A stretch of 64,000 nt of DNA from Azospirillum oryzae (GCF_008364795.1 NZ_VTTM01000013.1:62001-126000); one strand, 5' to 3'. Numbered from the stretch's first letter, positions 38,301-46,629 are shown. The notes: a model not told the origin generated them from the sequence alone. Numbers and translations are program-made.

Positions 38301-38343
38301 GCCACTGCGCAGTCCGGTGGCCTTGGCCTATGAGGACGCCTGA
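35341..38343 (+). CDS. tnpA: Tn3-family transposase
   Basis: The 1000-residue transposase has the normal length for the family. The C-terminal DDE core is seen in EIMTDTGAYTDVIFGIFWLL (first Asp), PRIADVGGARFW, and NAIILWNTIYMDAALDQL near the distal Glu region; LSPLAHEHINMLGRYAF ends the domain. No frameshift is visible, so the element may be functional. It ends 33 bp before the right terminal repeat. Confidence 0.93.
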   Translation: MPVSFLTPEQEGRYGQFPAEVSAEQLARFFHLDDADRVFILAHRGTHMRLGCAVQLGTVRFLGTFLEDPGKVPPGVIGFLGDQLGVPVNGALDAYRASQWRWRHPVEIRKRYGYRDFSDSAAQWRLQRWLYALCWTGTDRPTALFDQATAWLVTHKVLLPGASVLERTVARVRSRANSRLWRLLAARITPEQKARLDALLVVPEGGRQSPMDRLRSGPTLQSTNELVRAIERLDEVRHLVAGLPLTSHLPKVRIMSLARFAGVAKAQAVARLPDERRAATLLAFIRTLEASAQDDVLDLFDLLVTRMFVDAVRKGREARLRSLGDLDAAARILSRVCALVLDGDVGDSDLRTAVFGAVPQAALEAAVAQVDSLTKPPDDPYLDELMAQHRRIRRFLPHFVRVVGLGAMPTGRPVLKALHHLRTVGEGNARGAPWPTEFVPKSWERRVIRNGVLDRRAWTLCLVDRLRGALRRRDVFATPSLRFADPRIGLLDGAAWEAARPTVCRTLGKSQNAGEEIDQLTERLDQAFRTVTDNLPQNAGIRLERNGTDEDLVLTGLDRLDEPASLVALREAVTARLPRVDLPELLLEIDARTGFAGAFTHASEAEARAQDLPTTLCAMLLAEACNTGLEPLVRPDLPALRRSRLSWVRQNYLRAETLTLANARLVAAQNGIDLARRWGGGDVASADGLRFVVPVRTIHAGPNPKYFGSERGVTYYNLVSDQFTGLNAITVPGTLRDSLVLLSVVLEQETDLEPTEIMTDTGAYTDVIFGIFWLLGYQFSPRIADVGGARFWRTDPAADYGPLDKLAAHKVRTGLIAEHWDDLLRLAGSLKLGLVQAGGLMRTLQTNDRPTRLARALEELGRIIKTLYLLAYIDDEAYRRRILTQLNRGEGRHQLARVVFHGKRGELRQRYREGQEDQLGALGLVVNAIILWNTIYMDAALDQLRMEGFDVRNEDVARLSPLAHEHINMLGRYAFTLPEPVARGELRPLRSPVALAYEDA

Positions 38344-38376
38344 ATGGTAACGCCGTCAGCCAGCATCCGCCGCGGC

Positions 38377-38414
38377 CTTACCTAGGTTTTCTGTTCCGCT
38401 GCTACTCGGCCCCC
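38377..38414. repeat. Right terminal inverted repeat of the Tn3-family element
   Basis: Read on the minus strand it begins GGGGGC and then matches the left repeat perfectly for 33 bases (38376-38408). Confidence 0.9.
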
Positions 38415-38546
38415 AACATCCATGCCGACACTCTCAGCATCTTCTGGTGCCGGTACGAAGGTGCATCGCCAAGTTGCCGTTGAACGGATTGCCGGAGCCG
38501 AAGAAGGCGGGGGACAACTCGGCATGACGACGTCAGCCGGTCGCCG

Positions 38547-38752
38547 TCACGAGGAACGCCGCCTGCTCCGCTTCTCGGCCAGCGCGGTGACGATCGAATC
38601 GAGATCATGGAGGACGCGCACCCCGGGCAACGGCGGCACCCGGCCCATGCCGGCCCCGCCCGCCCAGAGATCGACTTCGGGCGGAAGGCTGTCGCGCAAG
38701 GACCGCAGCAGCGGAGCCGTCGTGCGGGCGGGATGGGCCAGGCTGAACGACA
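38547..38752 (-). pseudogene. C-terminal fragment of a MerR-type regulator with a B12-binding-like domain
   Basis: The minus strand encodes SLAHPARTTAPLLRSLRDSL, then PPEVDLWAGGAGMGRVPPLP, VRVLHDLDSIVTALAEK and a stop. The LWAGGAG segment and following strand-helix are the end of the cobalamin-binding-like sensory domain found in CarH/LitR-type MerR regulators. The 5' three quarters are missing because the IS6-family element begins at 38753. Confidence 0.55.
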
Positions 38753-39715
38753 GGTTCTGTCAGCCTTTGCGCCATCTTGTCCGGCGTAGGGCTGACGTAG
38801 AGGATCACCTCTCCTTTGGAGGTGACCGATGCGCTGTCCACACTGCTCTTCGACCGCAACGACGGGCCGTTCGGATCGGACGGCCCACGGCTACCGTCGC
38901 TTCCGCTACCACGAATGTGGGCGCGGCTTCAACGAGCGCACCGGCTCGGTGCTGAACCGGCTGCAGTTGTCTTCCGACGTCGTCTTCCTGATCGTGCTGT
39001 GGCGGCTTCGGTTCAAGCTGAGCTTGCGCGATCTCGCCGAAATCCTGCTCTTGCGCGGCTTGGTCTTTTCCCATGAGGCGGTGCGCGACTGGGAGGCCAA
39101 GTTGGCGCCGCTGCTGGCGGACGCCCTGCGCCAGCGCCGTCGAGGAAAGGTTGGGCGGAGCTGGTACGTGGACGAGACGTATCTCAAAGTCGCCGGTCAG
39201 TGGCAGTACCTGTACCGAGCCATCGACAGCGACGGCAACCTGGTCGACGTCTATCTCAGCGCCACCCACAACCAAGTCGCTGCCGAAGCGTTCTTCCGCT
39301 CGGCGATCGAGGTGACTGGGATCATTCCCGAGACGATCACCACCGACAAGCATTCCGGCTACCCGCCGGCCCTCGACGAGGTGTTCGGAGACGACGTCGA
39401 ACACCGCACATCAAAATTCAAGAATAATCATCTGGAGCAAGATCACCGTGGGGTCAAAGGCCGCACGCGGCCGATGCGCGGCTTCAAGTCCCCGATCAGC
39501 GCCGCCCGCTTCTGCCGGGCTCACGATGAGGTGCGCAGCTTCCTGCGCCCGGCGACCCGGCGCAAGCAGCACATCCCCGCGGCGCGCCGACGGGCAATCC
39601 ATGTCCAGCGCGTCGCCGCCCTCCGCGACATGATCGCTGTCGCGTAACCCAAGTCCACGAATTCTGGGCGGCGCCATGCCCTCATTCACGTTGTGGCGCG
39701 AGATCTGACGCAACC
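38753..39715 (+). mobile_element. IS6-family insertion sequence
   Basis: This is a 963-bp element with one transposase gene. Terminal repeats at 38753-38774 and 39694-39715 share GGTT, GTCAG and GCGCCA (16 of 22 positions). The flanking octamers (GAACGACA and CTTCAGCG) do not match, so it is not a simple insertion; IS6 elements often end up between unrelated sequences after cointegrate recombination. Confidence 0.75.
38829..39647 (+). CDS. IS6-family transposase
   Basis: The 272-residue protein has an N-terminal zinc-ribbon (CPHCSSTATTGRS), then LRFKLSLRDLAEILLLRGLV, typical of IS6. The DDE triad appears in SWYVDETYLKV, TITTDKHSGY and HLEQDHRGVKGRTRPMRGFK. The start follows TTTGGAGGTG. It is complete and probably active. 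Confidence 0.88.
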   Translation: MRCPHCSSTATTGRSDRTAHGYRRFRYHECGRGFNERTGSVLNRLQLSSDVVFLIVLWRLRFKLSLRDLAEILLLRGLVFSHEAVRDWEAKLAPLLADALRQRRRGKVGRSWYVDETYLKVAGQWQYLYRAIDSDGNLVDVYLSATHNQVAAEAFFRSAIEVTGIIPETITTDKHSGYPPALDEVFGDDVEHRTSKFKNNHLEQDHRGVKGRTRPMRGFKSPISAARFCRAHDEVRSFLRPATRRKQHIPAARRRAIHVQRVAALRDMIAVA

Positions 39716-39723
39716 CTTCAGCG

Positions 39724-39773
39724 CGCCGAAGAGCACACAGGCCCTCTCAGACACCACGTCCTGGGGCACGATC
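39724..39773 (+). repeat. 50-bp sequence repeated at 58010-58058
   Basis: It begins CGCCGAAGAGCACA and ends GGGGCACGATC. It matches 58010-58058 at about 42 positions in the same orientation. Both copies lie next to ISL3/group II intron debris, so it probably marks the end or target of one of those elements. Confidence 0.6.
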
Positions 39774-39829
39774 GCTGGGTCGGGCGCCTTCGGGACGCAA
39801 ACCCGCCCCCAACCGGGGCGGCCGGCACG

Positions 39830-40231
39830 ATGAGACCATGGAAGTTGCCCTCGAAACGCCGGGCGGCGTGGCTGGTGGTGGCCGACCTGGAGACGATCGA
39901 CGCTGCCGAGCAACGGTTCGTCGATGCCCTGCTCATCCGTTCCGAGGGACTCACCAGGGTCATCGAGTTGGCCCGTGCGTTCAGCACCATGGTGCGCCGT
40001 CAGCAGGCGGGCCGGTTGGATGAATGGTTAGCCGCGGCGAAGGAAACCGCCTTGGCTGGGTTTGCCGATGGGCTCGCGCGTGATCTCGCGGCGATCCGCA
40101 CGGCGCTGTCGCTTCCGTGGAGCACCGGGCCGGTAGAGGGGCAAATCAGCCGATTGAAGACCATCAAGCGAACCATGTGCGGCCGCGCCAAGTTCGATCT
40201 GCTGCGTCACCGGGTCCTGGAGGCGGCTTGA
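39830..40231 (+). pseudogene. C-terminal fragment of an ISL3-family transposase
   Basis: The 133-residue frame (RRAAWLVVADLETIDAAEQR through LSLPWSTGPVEGQISRLK, TIKRTMCGRAKFDLLRHRVL) is the C-terminal third of an ISL3 transposase. It is closely similar to the end of the intron-containing copy at 53284-54200. The zinc-finger N-terminus and most of the catalytic domain are absent. Confidence 0.8.
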
Positions 40232-40289
40232 ACGGCAGCGCTCCAGCCACGCGGTTGCACCGAAAACGCGGAAGGACCAGTTCGGGATG

Positions 40290-40573
40290 TCGTTTGACAC
40301 GATTGCGCTGACCAAGGCGTTCAGCAGGGTGCGTGCGAGCTTCAGCCCCGACCAGCGGTTGCGGTAGAGCACGCGGTGAAATGCGGCGAAGCTGGGTTCG
40401 CCGGCCAGACCGAGGGTGCGCAGCAGGTTGGCGACGGTGCGGGGACCAACCGCCAGCACCGCACCGACCGCGAGCGCCGCCAACGTGGAGCGGGTGCGCC
40501 CCGAGAAGGCATCCAGATAGGGCCACAGCCAAGCGACGAAAGTCGGAGGAAGGGGGACGGCGAGCTGTGCCAT
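40290..40573 (-). pseudogene. N-terminal fragment of an IS701-like transposase
   Basis: Starting at the ATG at 40573, the frame gives LDAFSGRTRSTLAALAVGAV, then GPRTVANLLRTLGLAGEPSF and FHRVLYRNRWSGLKLARTLL. This is the characteristic N-terminus of IS701-type transposases. The rest, including the catalytic residues, is lost at the junction with the ISL3 fragment. Confidence 0.6.
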
Positions 40574-40877
40574 GGGGCACCTGTAGTGTCGTCGGACGTT
40601 GACCAGCCAACAACCTTTCGCCGGCCGTATTGCGACGCCCGCGCAGGACAGGACGAGCGTCCCAAAATGCGCAAAGTCGAAGATCACTTTCGTGTAGTGA
40701 CCCCCAGAAGGTGATTCGTTCAAAAAATGGGGCCGGAGGGCATAAGGCCACTCCGACCCATAGGCAATCCCGACCAAGCTTGGTCGAAATCGACGTGCTC
40801 AACAGAGAGCACGTCTTCCCGCCCCGCCGCGGTGGGATGGAGAGGAGCGCGGCGGCGCGAAGCCGAAGGAGAAGAAA
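40574..40877. other. Spacer between IS scrap and the porin, no gene
   Basis: It contains the former upstream region of the IS701 fragment and about 100 bp with no recognisable features. Long frames here are antisense to the porin gene. Confidence 0.4.
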
Positions 40878-40901
40878 AAGGCCAGGACGTCAGTTGGCCT
40901 T
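40878..40901 (-). terminator. Intrinsic terminator of the porin gene
   Basis: On the minus strand AAGGCCA and TGGCCTT form a 7-bp stem around a 10-base loop, followed directly by TTTCTTCT. It lies 50 bp after the porin stop codon. Confidence 0.75.
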
Positions 40902-40950
40902 CTTTCAGAGCACGAGGCTCCCAAAAGGCAAACTCCCAGAAGCCAACCTC

Positions 40951-42108
40951 TTAGAAGGCCAGATCCGTGCGGATGATGAAGATGTCGCCCTTGTCGCTGT
41001 TGGCGGCGACGTCGGAGCTGAGCTTGAAGTGGTTGTATTCCGGAGCGACGCTGAAGCCCGGAGCGACGACATACTTGGCGCCGACGGTGATCAACTCGAA
41101 CTTGCTGCGGCCGCGCACCGTCAGGTCGCCGGCGTCCTTGGCGTTCAGGTAGCCGACGCCGACGGTGGTGGGACCGAAGGTGTACTGCGCGCCGGCCGTC
41201 CACACATCCTGCTTCTCGCGGCTGACGATGCCGGCGGTGCCGGCCTTGGCATAGCCGCTGTCGCCCGACCAGGCATAGCTGCCGCCGATCTTGAACCCGG
41301 CATAGGCCAGCGTCAGGCCCGCATGGGTGGAGGACAGGTCGTCGAAGCTCGCCGCCGGGGTGGTGGTGGGGTTCTTGGCCTCACCGCCCAGGTAGAACAG
41401 GCTGCCGTTGATCGCCACGCCGCCGAAGTTGTTGGTGTAGGTGCCGCCGACTTCATAGACATCGCGATAGGCGCCGGTGCGGTTGGCCGACGCCAGCGCC
41501 AGCTTGGAGCGGTTGATGTCGGTGTTGCTGCTGTCCGACGCCGGCTGGTACGACGCGCCGAGCTTGAAGCCGGCGATTTCCGGCGTCCAGTAGGTGGCGC
41601 GGGTGGCGCTGTTGCCGGAGATCAGCGCGCGGATGTTGCCGATGGTGACCGGCGCATTGGCGGCGCTGTTGCCGAGCCAGGAGGGGAAGGAGCCGTCGAC
41701 GCCGCCGGTGCCCCAGTCGGACGGGGCGATGATGCCGCTGTCGTCGCTGGGGCCGTTCTCGACGCCGAGATGGACGGTGCCGAAGCTGCCGTTGACGAAG
41801 ATGAAGGCGCGGTCGTTGGTGACGGTGCGGGCGTTGTTGGTGCCGTTCTCCGCCAGCAGGCGGATGCGGGCGCCGTATTCCAGCCCGTTGTCGGCCTTGG
41901 CCTTGGGCGTCACCAGCAGGCGCAGGCGGTTGCGGAACTCGGTGGAGCGCAGGCCGGCGTCACGGTCCTGGTCGACATAGCCGGCTTCGAAATAGGCATC
42001 GCCGCCGACGACGATGTCGAACTTCGACTGGGCGGAGGCCGAGCCGGCCGCCATGACGGAGGCGAGCGAAAGGGTGGCTGCACCGAGCAGCAGAGCGGAT
42101 CTCACCAT
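40951..42108 (-). CDS. Trimeric outer membrane porin
   Basis: The 385-residue protein has a signal peptide (LLLGAATLSLASVMAAGSASA). It then begins QSKFDIVVGGDAYFEAGYV, with alternating beta-strands throughout and a C-terminal Phe (IIRTDLAF) typical of outer membrane barrels. The family is the Rhodospirillales general porin (porin_4-like), for passive diffusion of small solutes. The gene stands alone with its own terminator. It could serve uptake for the catabolic operon upstream of it, but that is only proximity. Confidence 0.88.
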   Translation of the reverse strand: MVRSALLLGAATLSLASVMAAGSASAQSKFDIVVGGDAYFEAGYVDQDRDAGLRSTEFRNRLRLLVTPKAKADNGLEYGARIRLLAENGTNNARTVTNDRAFIFVNGSFGTVHLGVENGPSDDSGIIAPSDWGTGGVDGSFPSWLGNSAANAPVTIGNIRALISGNSATRATYWTPEIAGFKLGASYQPASDSSNTDINRSKLALASANRTGAYRDVYEVGGTYTNNFGGVAINGSLFYLGGEAKNPTTTPAASFDDLSSTHAGLTLAYAGFKIGGSYAWSGDSGYAKAGTAGIVSREKQDVWTAGAQYTFGPTTVGVGYLNAKDAGDLTVRGRSKFELITVGAKYVVAPGFSVAPEYNHFKLSSDVAANSDKGDIFIIRTDLAF

Positions 42109-42404
42109 CAGGATTTCCTCAGCAAAAGGGTTCTTTTTTGCCAGCTGGCCATCGCAAAAATGGCCGCCAGCATTGGTTACCAGCGCAACTACAGTGTCTG
42201 AAGAGGAAACAATATCCAGTAGCGCGCTTTGAGCATTATGATCATGGCAGCGAACTATACATGAGTCAGTTTAAATAAAAGCCGTAATTAGCGTTCGGTA
42301 ATAATCATACTTCGGCAGTGATAAAGGAAGACCAATTTTGAACCATAAACAGTATAAAATTTATTCTGAAGAGCTCAGGCTCTGCCTGAACATCACTTGG
42401 AAGA
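42109..42404. promoter_or_regulatory. Porin promoter region and end of the catabolic operon
   Basis: This AT-rich stretch between the porin start and the operon terminator must hold the porin promoter. A small TCAGGC-TCT-GCCTGA hairpin lies near 42375. No CDS is seen. Confidence 0.4.
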
Positions 42405-42434
42405 AATCTCGCTCGAACAGATTCAAGCGAGATT
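42405..42434 (-). terminator. Hairpin terminator of the catabolic operon
   Basis: AATCTCGCT and AGCGAGATT form a 9-bp perfect stem around 12 bases, 11 bp after the maleylacetate reductase stop on the minus strand. The following U-tract is weak (TCTTCC). Confidence 0.65.
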
Positions 42435-42445
42435 CCTTGCTTCAT

Positions 42446-43507
42446 TCAAGCTTGTGGCGCAGCCCCCTCCCATGCCCTCTGCAGCAGGGCTCGAATAGGC
42501 TGCCGCTCGATCGGCCGAGGATTCCAATAGGGGTTCGAAAGGGCGATATCGCACGCATGGTCGAGGTCCGACTCCTTCAAACCGATGTCCTTCAACGACG
42601 TCGGTGCTCCGAGACGCTGCGCCAAACGTTGAATGCCGAGCGGCGCGTCGGTCACGTGGATAGCGGCGCCGATCTTCTCCATCGCTTCGGGAGCCGCCGG
42701 CGCGTTGTAAGCGAGCGCATGCGGCAGCACAATCGTGTGTGTTTCCGCATGGGGCAAGTTGAAGCTTCCTCCAAGAGTATGGCAAAGCTTGTGGTGCAGG
42801 GCCATTCCGACATGGCCAAGGACAGTGCCGCACAGCCAAGCGCCGTAGAGGCATTGGGCGCGGGAATCCACATCGGCACCATCGTTGGTCAAGCCTAGAA
42901 GACCCCCCGCAAGAGCCCGGATCCCTTCCACTGCCATCAACGACATGACGGGATTTCCATCCCTCGCATAGAGCCCTTCAGCCGCATGTGCGATCGCATT
43001 CATGCCGCTGACGACCGACATGCCGACTGGCAAGCTGGCGGTCAGGCGCGGATCATAAATCACTGTCTTGGGCAGGACACGCAGGTCCTTGCCAGTCCTC
43101 TTCACACCTGCTTCCGTAATGCCGTAGACCGGGGTCATCTCCGAGCCGGCATAGGTCGTCGGTACCGCAAGGATCGGGATGGACGATTCCAGTGCGATTG
43201 CTTTACCCAGGCCGATCGTTGACCCTCCGCCGACGGCTACGGCGCAGTCGGCGCCGACAGCCTTGGCATGCTCCCGCGCTTTGCGAGCGACCTCGATGGG
43301 CACGTGCATCTCTGCGCCGTCGTAAACGCCCGCGCTAGCCTCGCCCAAAAGGGCCGCCACGCTTTCCGCCTGCTGGCGTTGTGGCGGCGTACATAGGACG
43401 ATAGCACGCTTGCAGCCGAGCATCTCAACTTCTTGTCTGATCGAGTTGAGGCTGCCTACCGCGAAGATCACACGGGAGGGCTGAGCGATATACGTGAAAT
43501 CGAACAT
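42446..43507 (-). CDS. Maleylacetate reductase
   Basis: The start is the ATG at 43507 (MFDFTYIAQPSRVIFAVG) behind AAAGGAT. The 353-residue product is an iron-containing/group III alcohol dehydrogenase-like protein. It has a nucleotide-binding AVGGGSTIGLGKAIAL motif, VPTTYAGSEMTPVYGIT and the His-rich region VGMALHHKLCHTLGGSFNLP, as in maleylacetate reductases. It reduces maleylacetate to 3-oxoadipate with NAD(P)H. It is the last gene of the operon that begins with hydroxyquinol dioxygenase, a canonical pairing. Confidence 0.9.
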   Translation of the reverse strand: MFDFTYIAQPSRVIFAVGSLNSIRQEVEMLGCKRAIVLCTPPQRQQAESVAALLGEASAGVYDGAEMHVPIEVARKAREHAKAVGADCAVAVGGGSTIGLGKAIALESSIPILAVPTTYAGSEMTPVYGITEAGVKRTGKDLRVLPKTVIYDPRLTASLPVGMSVVSGMNAIAHAAEGLYARDGNPVMSLMAVEGIRALAGGLLGLTNDGADVDSRAQCLYGAWLCGTVLGHVGMALHHKLCHTLGGSFNLPHAETHTIVLPHALAYNAPAAPEAMEKIGAAIHVTDAPLGIQRLAQRLGAPTSLKDIGLKESDLDHACDIALSNPYWNPRPIERQPIRALLQRAWEGAAPQA

Positions 43508-43561
43508 AGGGGATCCTTTGTACTTCCCGGAATGGTTGGCCGGAACGGCTGAACCAAACAT

Positions 43562-43858
43562 TCAAGTGTAGTCGACCTGGTACCGAGCGATGCGCCGATC
43601 TCCAAGTTCCTGCTTCACACGGAGGTGCTCAGCATGGGTCGCATAGGCATCAAGAGCTTCTTGGCTCTCGAACTCAGTATAAAGGACGACGTCACAGGCG
43701 TAGTCAACGCCGCTGGTATCCAGCCCAACCTCCAGTTTATTCAGGCCAGGGATACGGCCGATAAGCCCTTCAAAACGGCTCTTCACAAAATCGGCGGACT
43801 CAGCCTTCTCCTGAGGAGTGTCTCCCCGCACTTTCCACATGACAATGTGCTTTATCAT
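43562..43858 (-). CDS. Dabb family (stress-responsive A/B barrel) protein
   Basis: The 98-residue ferredoxin-like dimeric barrel protein opens with MIKHIVMWKVRGDTPQEKAE, then GLNKLEVGLD, VVLYTEFESQEALDAYATH and ends RYQVDYT. Dabb proteins include small enzymes acting on aromatic or polyketide-like substrates, and many of unknown function. Its place between the transporter and maleylacetate reductase suggests a step in, or protection from, the cyclic intermediate. Confidence 0.85.
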   Translation of the reverse strand: MIKHIVMWKVRGDTPQEKAESADFVKSRFEGLIGRIPGLNKLEVGLDTSGVDYACDVVLYTEFESQEALDAYATHAEHLRVKQELGDRRIARYQVDYT

Positions 43859-43871
43859 TCTCGAGCTCCTA

Positions 43872-45065
43872 TTAGTCCTTGTTTTTCTGGTACATATCGA
43901 CGAAGACCGCCGCGAGCAGAACGAGCCCCTTGATCATCTGTTGGTAGTCGACGCCAATGCCCATGATCGACATGCCGTTGTTGAGCACACCCATGATGAA
44001 GGCACCGGCGATGACGCCGAGGACCGTGCCAACACCGCCGGAAGCCGAGGCACCACCAATGAACACGGCGGCGATGACATCAAGTTCGAAGCCGAACCCC
44101 GAGCGGGGCGTTGCACTGTTCAGCCGTGCGGCGAAGATCATCCCGGCGATGGCAGCAAGCACGCCCATATTGACGAAGGCCAAGAACACAATTCTTTGAG
44201 TGTTCACGCCAGACAGTCTGGCGGCCTTAAGATTACCGCCAACGGCGTAAATACGGCGGCCAAACACCGATTTGTTCATGATGATCGTATAGACGACGAT
44301 CAGAACGCTCATGGTGATCAGGACGGTCGGAATGCCGCGGTAATTGGCAAGGATGTAGCAGAAGTAGACGATCAGACCGGCAAATGCGCCATTCTTCAGG
44401 AGAAAGACAGCTGTTGACGGCGCATCCCCATTCCTCGACAGCACGCGGCGCCGGGTCCGGTACTCGATCAGGAAGAAAGCCGCCGCAACCAGAACACCGG
44501 CCAGCAGAGAGGTCACACGCAGTGAGCCAACCTGCAACGGATCAGCCATGAATCCGGAACTGATCCAACTGAACGACGCGGGGAACGGGCCGATCGATTG
44601 TCCACCCGAGACGGCGATCGTGGCGCCGCGGAACACGAGCATTCCTGCCAAGGTCACGATGAAGGACGGCATCTTCCAGTAGGCGACACAATATCCCTGC
44701 ATGGCACCAATGAGCGCGCCGCAAGCCAGGCAGAGAAGGACCGCGCTGAAGATGTCCAGATGCATCTGCACGATGAGCACGCCGGCCAGAGCCCCGACCA
44801 CGCCGACGATTGAGCCGACGGAAAGGTCGATGTGGCCGCTGACGATTACCATCAACATGCCCAAGGCCATGATGACGATATAGCTGTTCTGGAGCAGAAG
44901 ATTGGTGACGTTGAGCGGCTGCAGAAGTGAGCCATTGGTCGCGATCTGGAAAAACGCGACAATGACCACGAGGGCAACGAGCAGCCCATACTCCTTCATC
45001 ACCCGTTTGACCGGCAGCAGGGCGGTGTCGCGCCAGCCCGGATGCGTCGTCGCCGTTTCACTCAT
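43872..45065 (-). CDS. Sugar-type ABC transporter permease (GguB/XylH-like)
   Basis: The 397-residue inner membrane protein has about ten helices. The BPD_transp_2 family motifs are NLLLQNSYIVIMALGMLMVI, SGHIDLSVGSIVGVVGALAG and GGASASGGVGTVLGVIAGAF. The start follows AGGGAGG. It forms the channel of the importer with the ATPase upstream (13-bp gap) and the binding protein. The closest recognisable types are GguB/XylH/MmsB, which carry monosaccharides and related polyols. Confidence 0.9.
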   Translation of the reverse strand: MSETATTHPGWRDTALLPVKRVMKEYGLLVALVVIVAFFQIATNGSLLQPLNVTNLLLQNSYIVIMALGMLMVIVSGHIDLSVGSIVGVVGALAGVLIVQMHLDIFSAVLLCLACGALIGAMQGYCVAYWKMPSFIVTLAGMLVFRGATIAVSGGQSIGPFPASFSWISSGFMADPLQVGSLRVTSLLAGVLVAAAFFLIEYRTRRRVLSRNGDAPSTAVFLLKNGAFAGLIVYFCYILANYRGIPTVLITMSVLIVVYTIIMNKSVFGRRIYAVGGNLKAARLSGVNTQRIVFLAFVNMGVLAAIAGMIFAARLNSATPRSGFGFELDVIAAVFIGGASASGGVGTVLGVIAGAFIMGVLNNGMSIMGIGVDYQQMIKGLVLLAAVFVDMYQKNKD

Positions 45066-45078
45066 GGTTCCAACCTCC

Positions 45079-46629
45079 CTAATTCACTAGTGCCTGGTTT
45101 GTCATGATGGCCCCCATGATCCGCTCCTGGGTGGCCTCCGCCGCTGTAAACTCACCGACAAAGCGCCCTTCGTTCATCACGTAGATGCGGTCGCAGGTAC
45201 CCAGCAGCTCCGGCAGTTCCGAAGAGATCATCAAGACGCATTTGCCGGCGGCGACGGCATCATTGACGATGCTGTAGATTTCGTACTTGGCGCCGACATC
45301 AATTCCCCGGGTCGGCTCATCGAGGATCAGGACCTCGGGATCGGTGAAAAGCCACTTGCTCAACACAACCTTTTGCTGGTTTCCACCAGACAGGTTCGCG
45401 ACCTTCTGTAGGACGTCGTGGCTTCGGATTCTCAGCTTCTCGCGGAAGTCCCTGGCCACATCGAGCACCGAGTGATCGTCGATCATGAATCCAAAGCTGG
45501 ACACCGCCTTCAGATTGGCGAGTGCGATGTTCCGGGCGATGCTATCGCCAAGGACCAACCCGGCTCCCTTGCGGTCCTCAGTCACATAGGCCAAGCCATG
45601 GCCGATGGATTTCGCAACCGTGGAGGTATCGATTTCCCGGCCATTGAGATGGACTGTGCCGCCGATGTGCCGACCGAAAAGTCGGCCGAAGACGCTCAAC
45701 GCCAGCTCGGTACGGCCAGCTCCCATCAAACCTGAGATGCCGACGACTTCGCCGCGACGAACCTTCAAATTAACGGACCGGATGGCCTCACGGTCGTGAT
45801 GCGACGGATCGATGACACGCCAATTACGAATCTCGAACATGGTCTCGCCAAGCTTCGGTTCGCGCCGAGGGTACCGATCGGCAAGCTCGCGATTGACCAT
45901 CGCCTTAACGATCCGAGCTTCGGACACTTCGTCGACTGCGTAGCGCATCACATCAACGGTGCTGCCGTCGCGAATGACGGTGATGGCGTCCGCAACCCGT
46001 GAGATCTCGTTCAGCTTGTGCGAGATGATGATCGACGTCACCCCCTTGGCCTTCAACTCGAGCATCAAATTGAGCAGGGTGTCGCTGTCTCGTTCGTTCA
46101 GGCTCGCGGTTGGCTCATCGAGGATCATCAGCTTGACGTCCTTCGCGAGAGCTTTCGCGATCTCGATCAGTTGCTGCTTTCCAACGCCGAGGTCACCAAC
46201 CAGCGTCTCCGGCGGCTCGGAAAGCCCCACACGATCCAGCAGCACACGCGCCGCATCATGTGCCGCCGTCCAATCTATCAAGCCCCCTTTCGACTTCTCG
46301 TTGCCGAGAAACAGATTCTCGGTGATCGACAGCATCGGCGCCAAGGCGAGTTCCTGATGGATGATGCAGATTCCAGCGTGCTCGCTGTCACGCAGGTTTC
46401 GGAAACGCCGTTCTTCACCGCCAAACAGGATCCGGCCGCCATAGGAGCCATGGGGGTAAACGCCGCTCAAAATGTTCATCAGCGTCGACTTACCGGCGCC
46501 GTTCTCGCCGCAGATGGCGTGAATTTCGCCTTTGCGGACATGGAGATTGACATTTCTAAGGGCCTTGACCGGACCGAAGCTCTTCTCGATCCCCTGCATG
46601 TCGAGGATAACGCTTGAGTGCATCGTCAT
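45079..46629 (-). CDS. Sugar ABC transporter ATPase (GguA/XylG-like), two domains
   Basis: The ATG at 46629 (MTMHSSVILDMQGIEKSF) matches family N-termini and has GAGGATT upstream; an ATG at 46689 with GAGGAA is an alternative. The 516-residue product has two fused nucleotide-binding domains. The first has a perfect Walker A (GENGAGKST) and LMILDEPTASL. The second has GLMGAGRTEL, the signature LSGGNQQK and VLILDEPTRGIDVG. It powers the importer made with the adjacent permease and binding protein. Confidence 0.92.
   Translation of the reverse strand: MTMHSSVILDMQGIEKSFGPVKALRNVNLHVRKGEIHAICGENGAGKSTLMNILSGVYPHGSYGGRILFGGEERRFRNLRDSEHAGICIIHQELALAPMLSITENLFLGNEKSKGGLIDWTAAHDAARVLLDRVGLSEPPETLVGDLGVGKQQLIEIAKALAKDVKLMILDEPTASLNERDSDTLLNLMLELKAKGVTSIIISHKLNEISRVADAITVIRDGSTVDVMRYAVDEVSEARIVKAMVNRELADRYPRREPKLGETMFEIRNWRVIDPSHHDREAIRSVNLKVRRGEVVGISGLMGAGRTELALSVFGRLFGRHIGGTVHLNGREIDTSTVAKSIGHGLAYVTEDRKGAGLVLGDSIARNIALANLKAVSSFGFMIDDHSVLDVARDFREKLRIRSHDVLQKVANLSGGNQQKVVLSKWLFTDPEVLILDEPTRGIDVGAKYEIYSIVNDAVAAGKCVLMISSELPELLGTCDRIYVMNEGRFVGEFTAAEATQERIMGAIMTNQALVN

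Larger units (their letters stand above)
32736..38414 (+). mobile_element. Tn3-family transposon with a two-gene passenger
   Basis: The element is bounded by 38-bp inverted repeats (32736-32773 and 38377-38414) identical over the inner 33 bp. They align with the Tn3 repeat at its GGAAC and GAAAAC core. Inside are the passenger pair (32879-34424, minus), a res-like region, the resolvase and the transposase (both plus). The 5-bp flanks differ (TTCAA and AACAT), so there is no target duplication and flanking DNA has been rearranged. Its total of 5.68 kb is normal for the family. Confidence 0.9.

Noticed and set aside
40630..42201. 523-residue plus-strand frame
   Set aside because: It is a Val/Ala/Gly-rich shadow of the porin gene.
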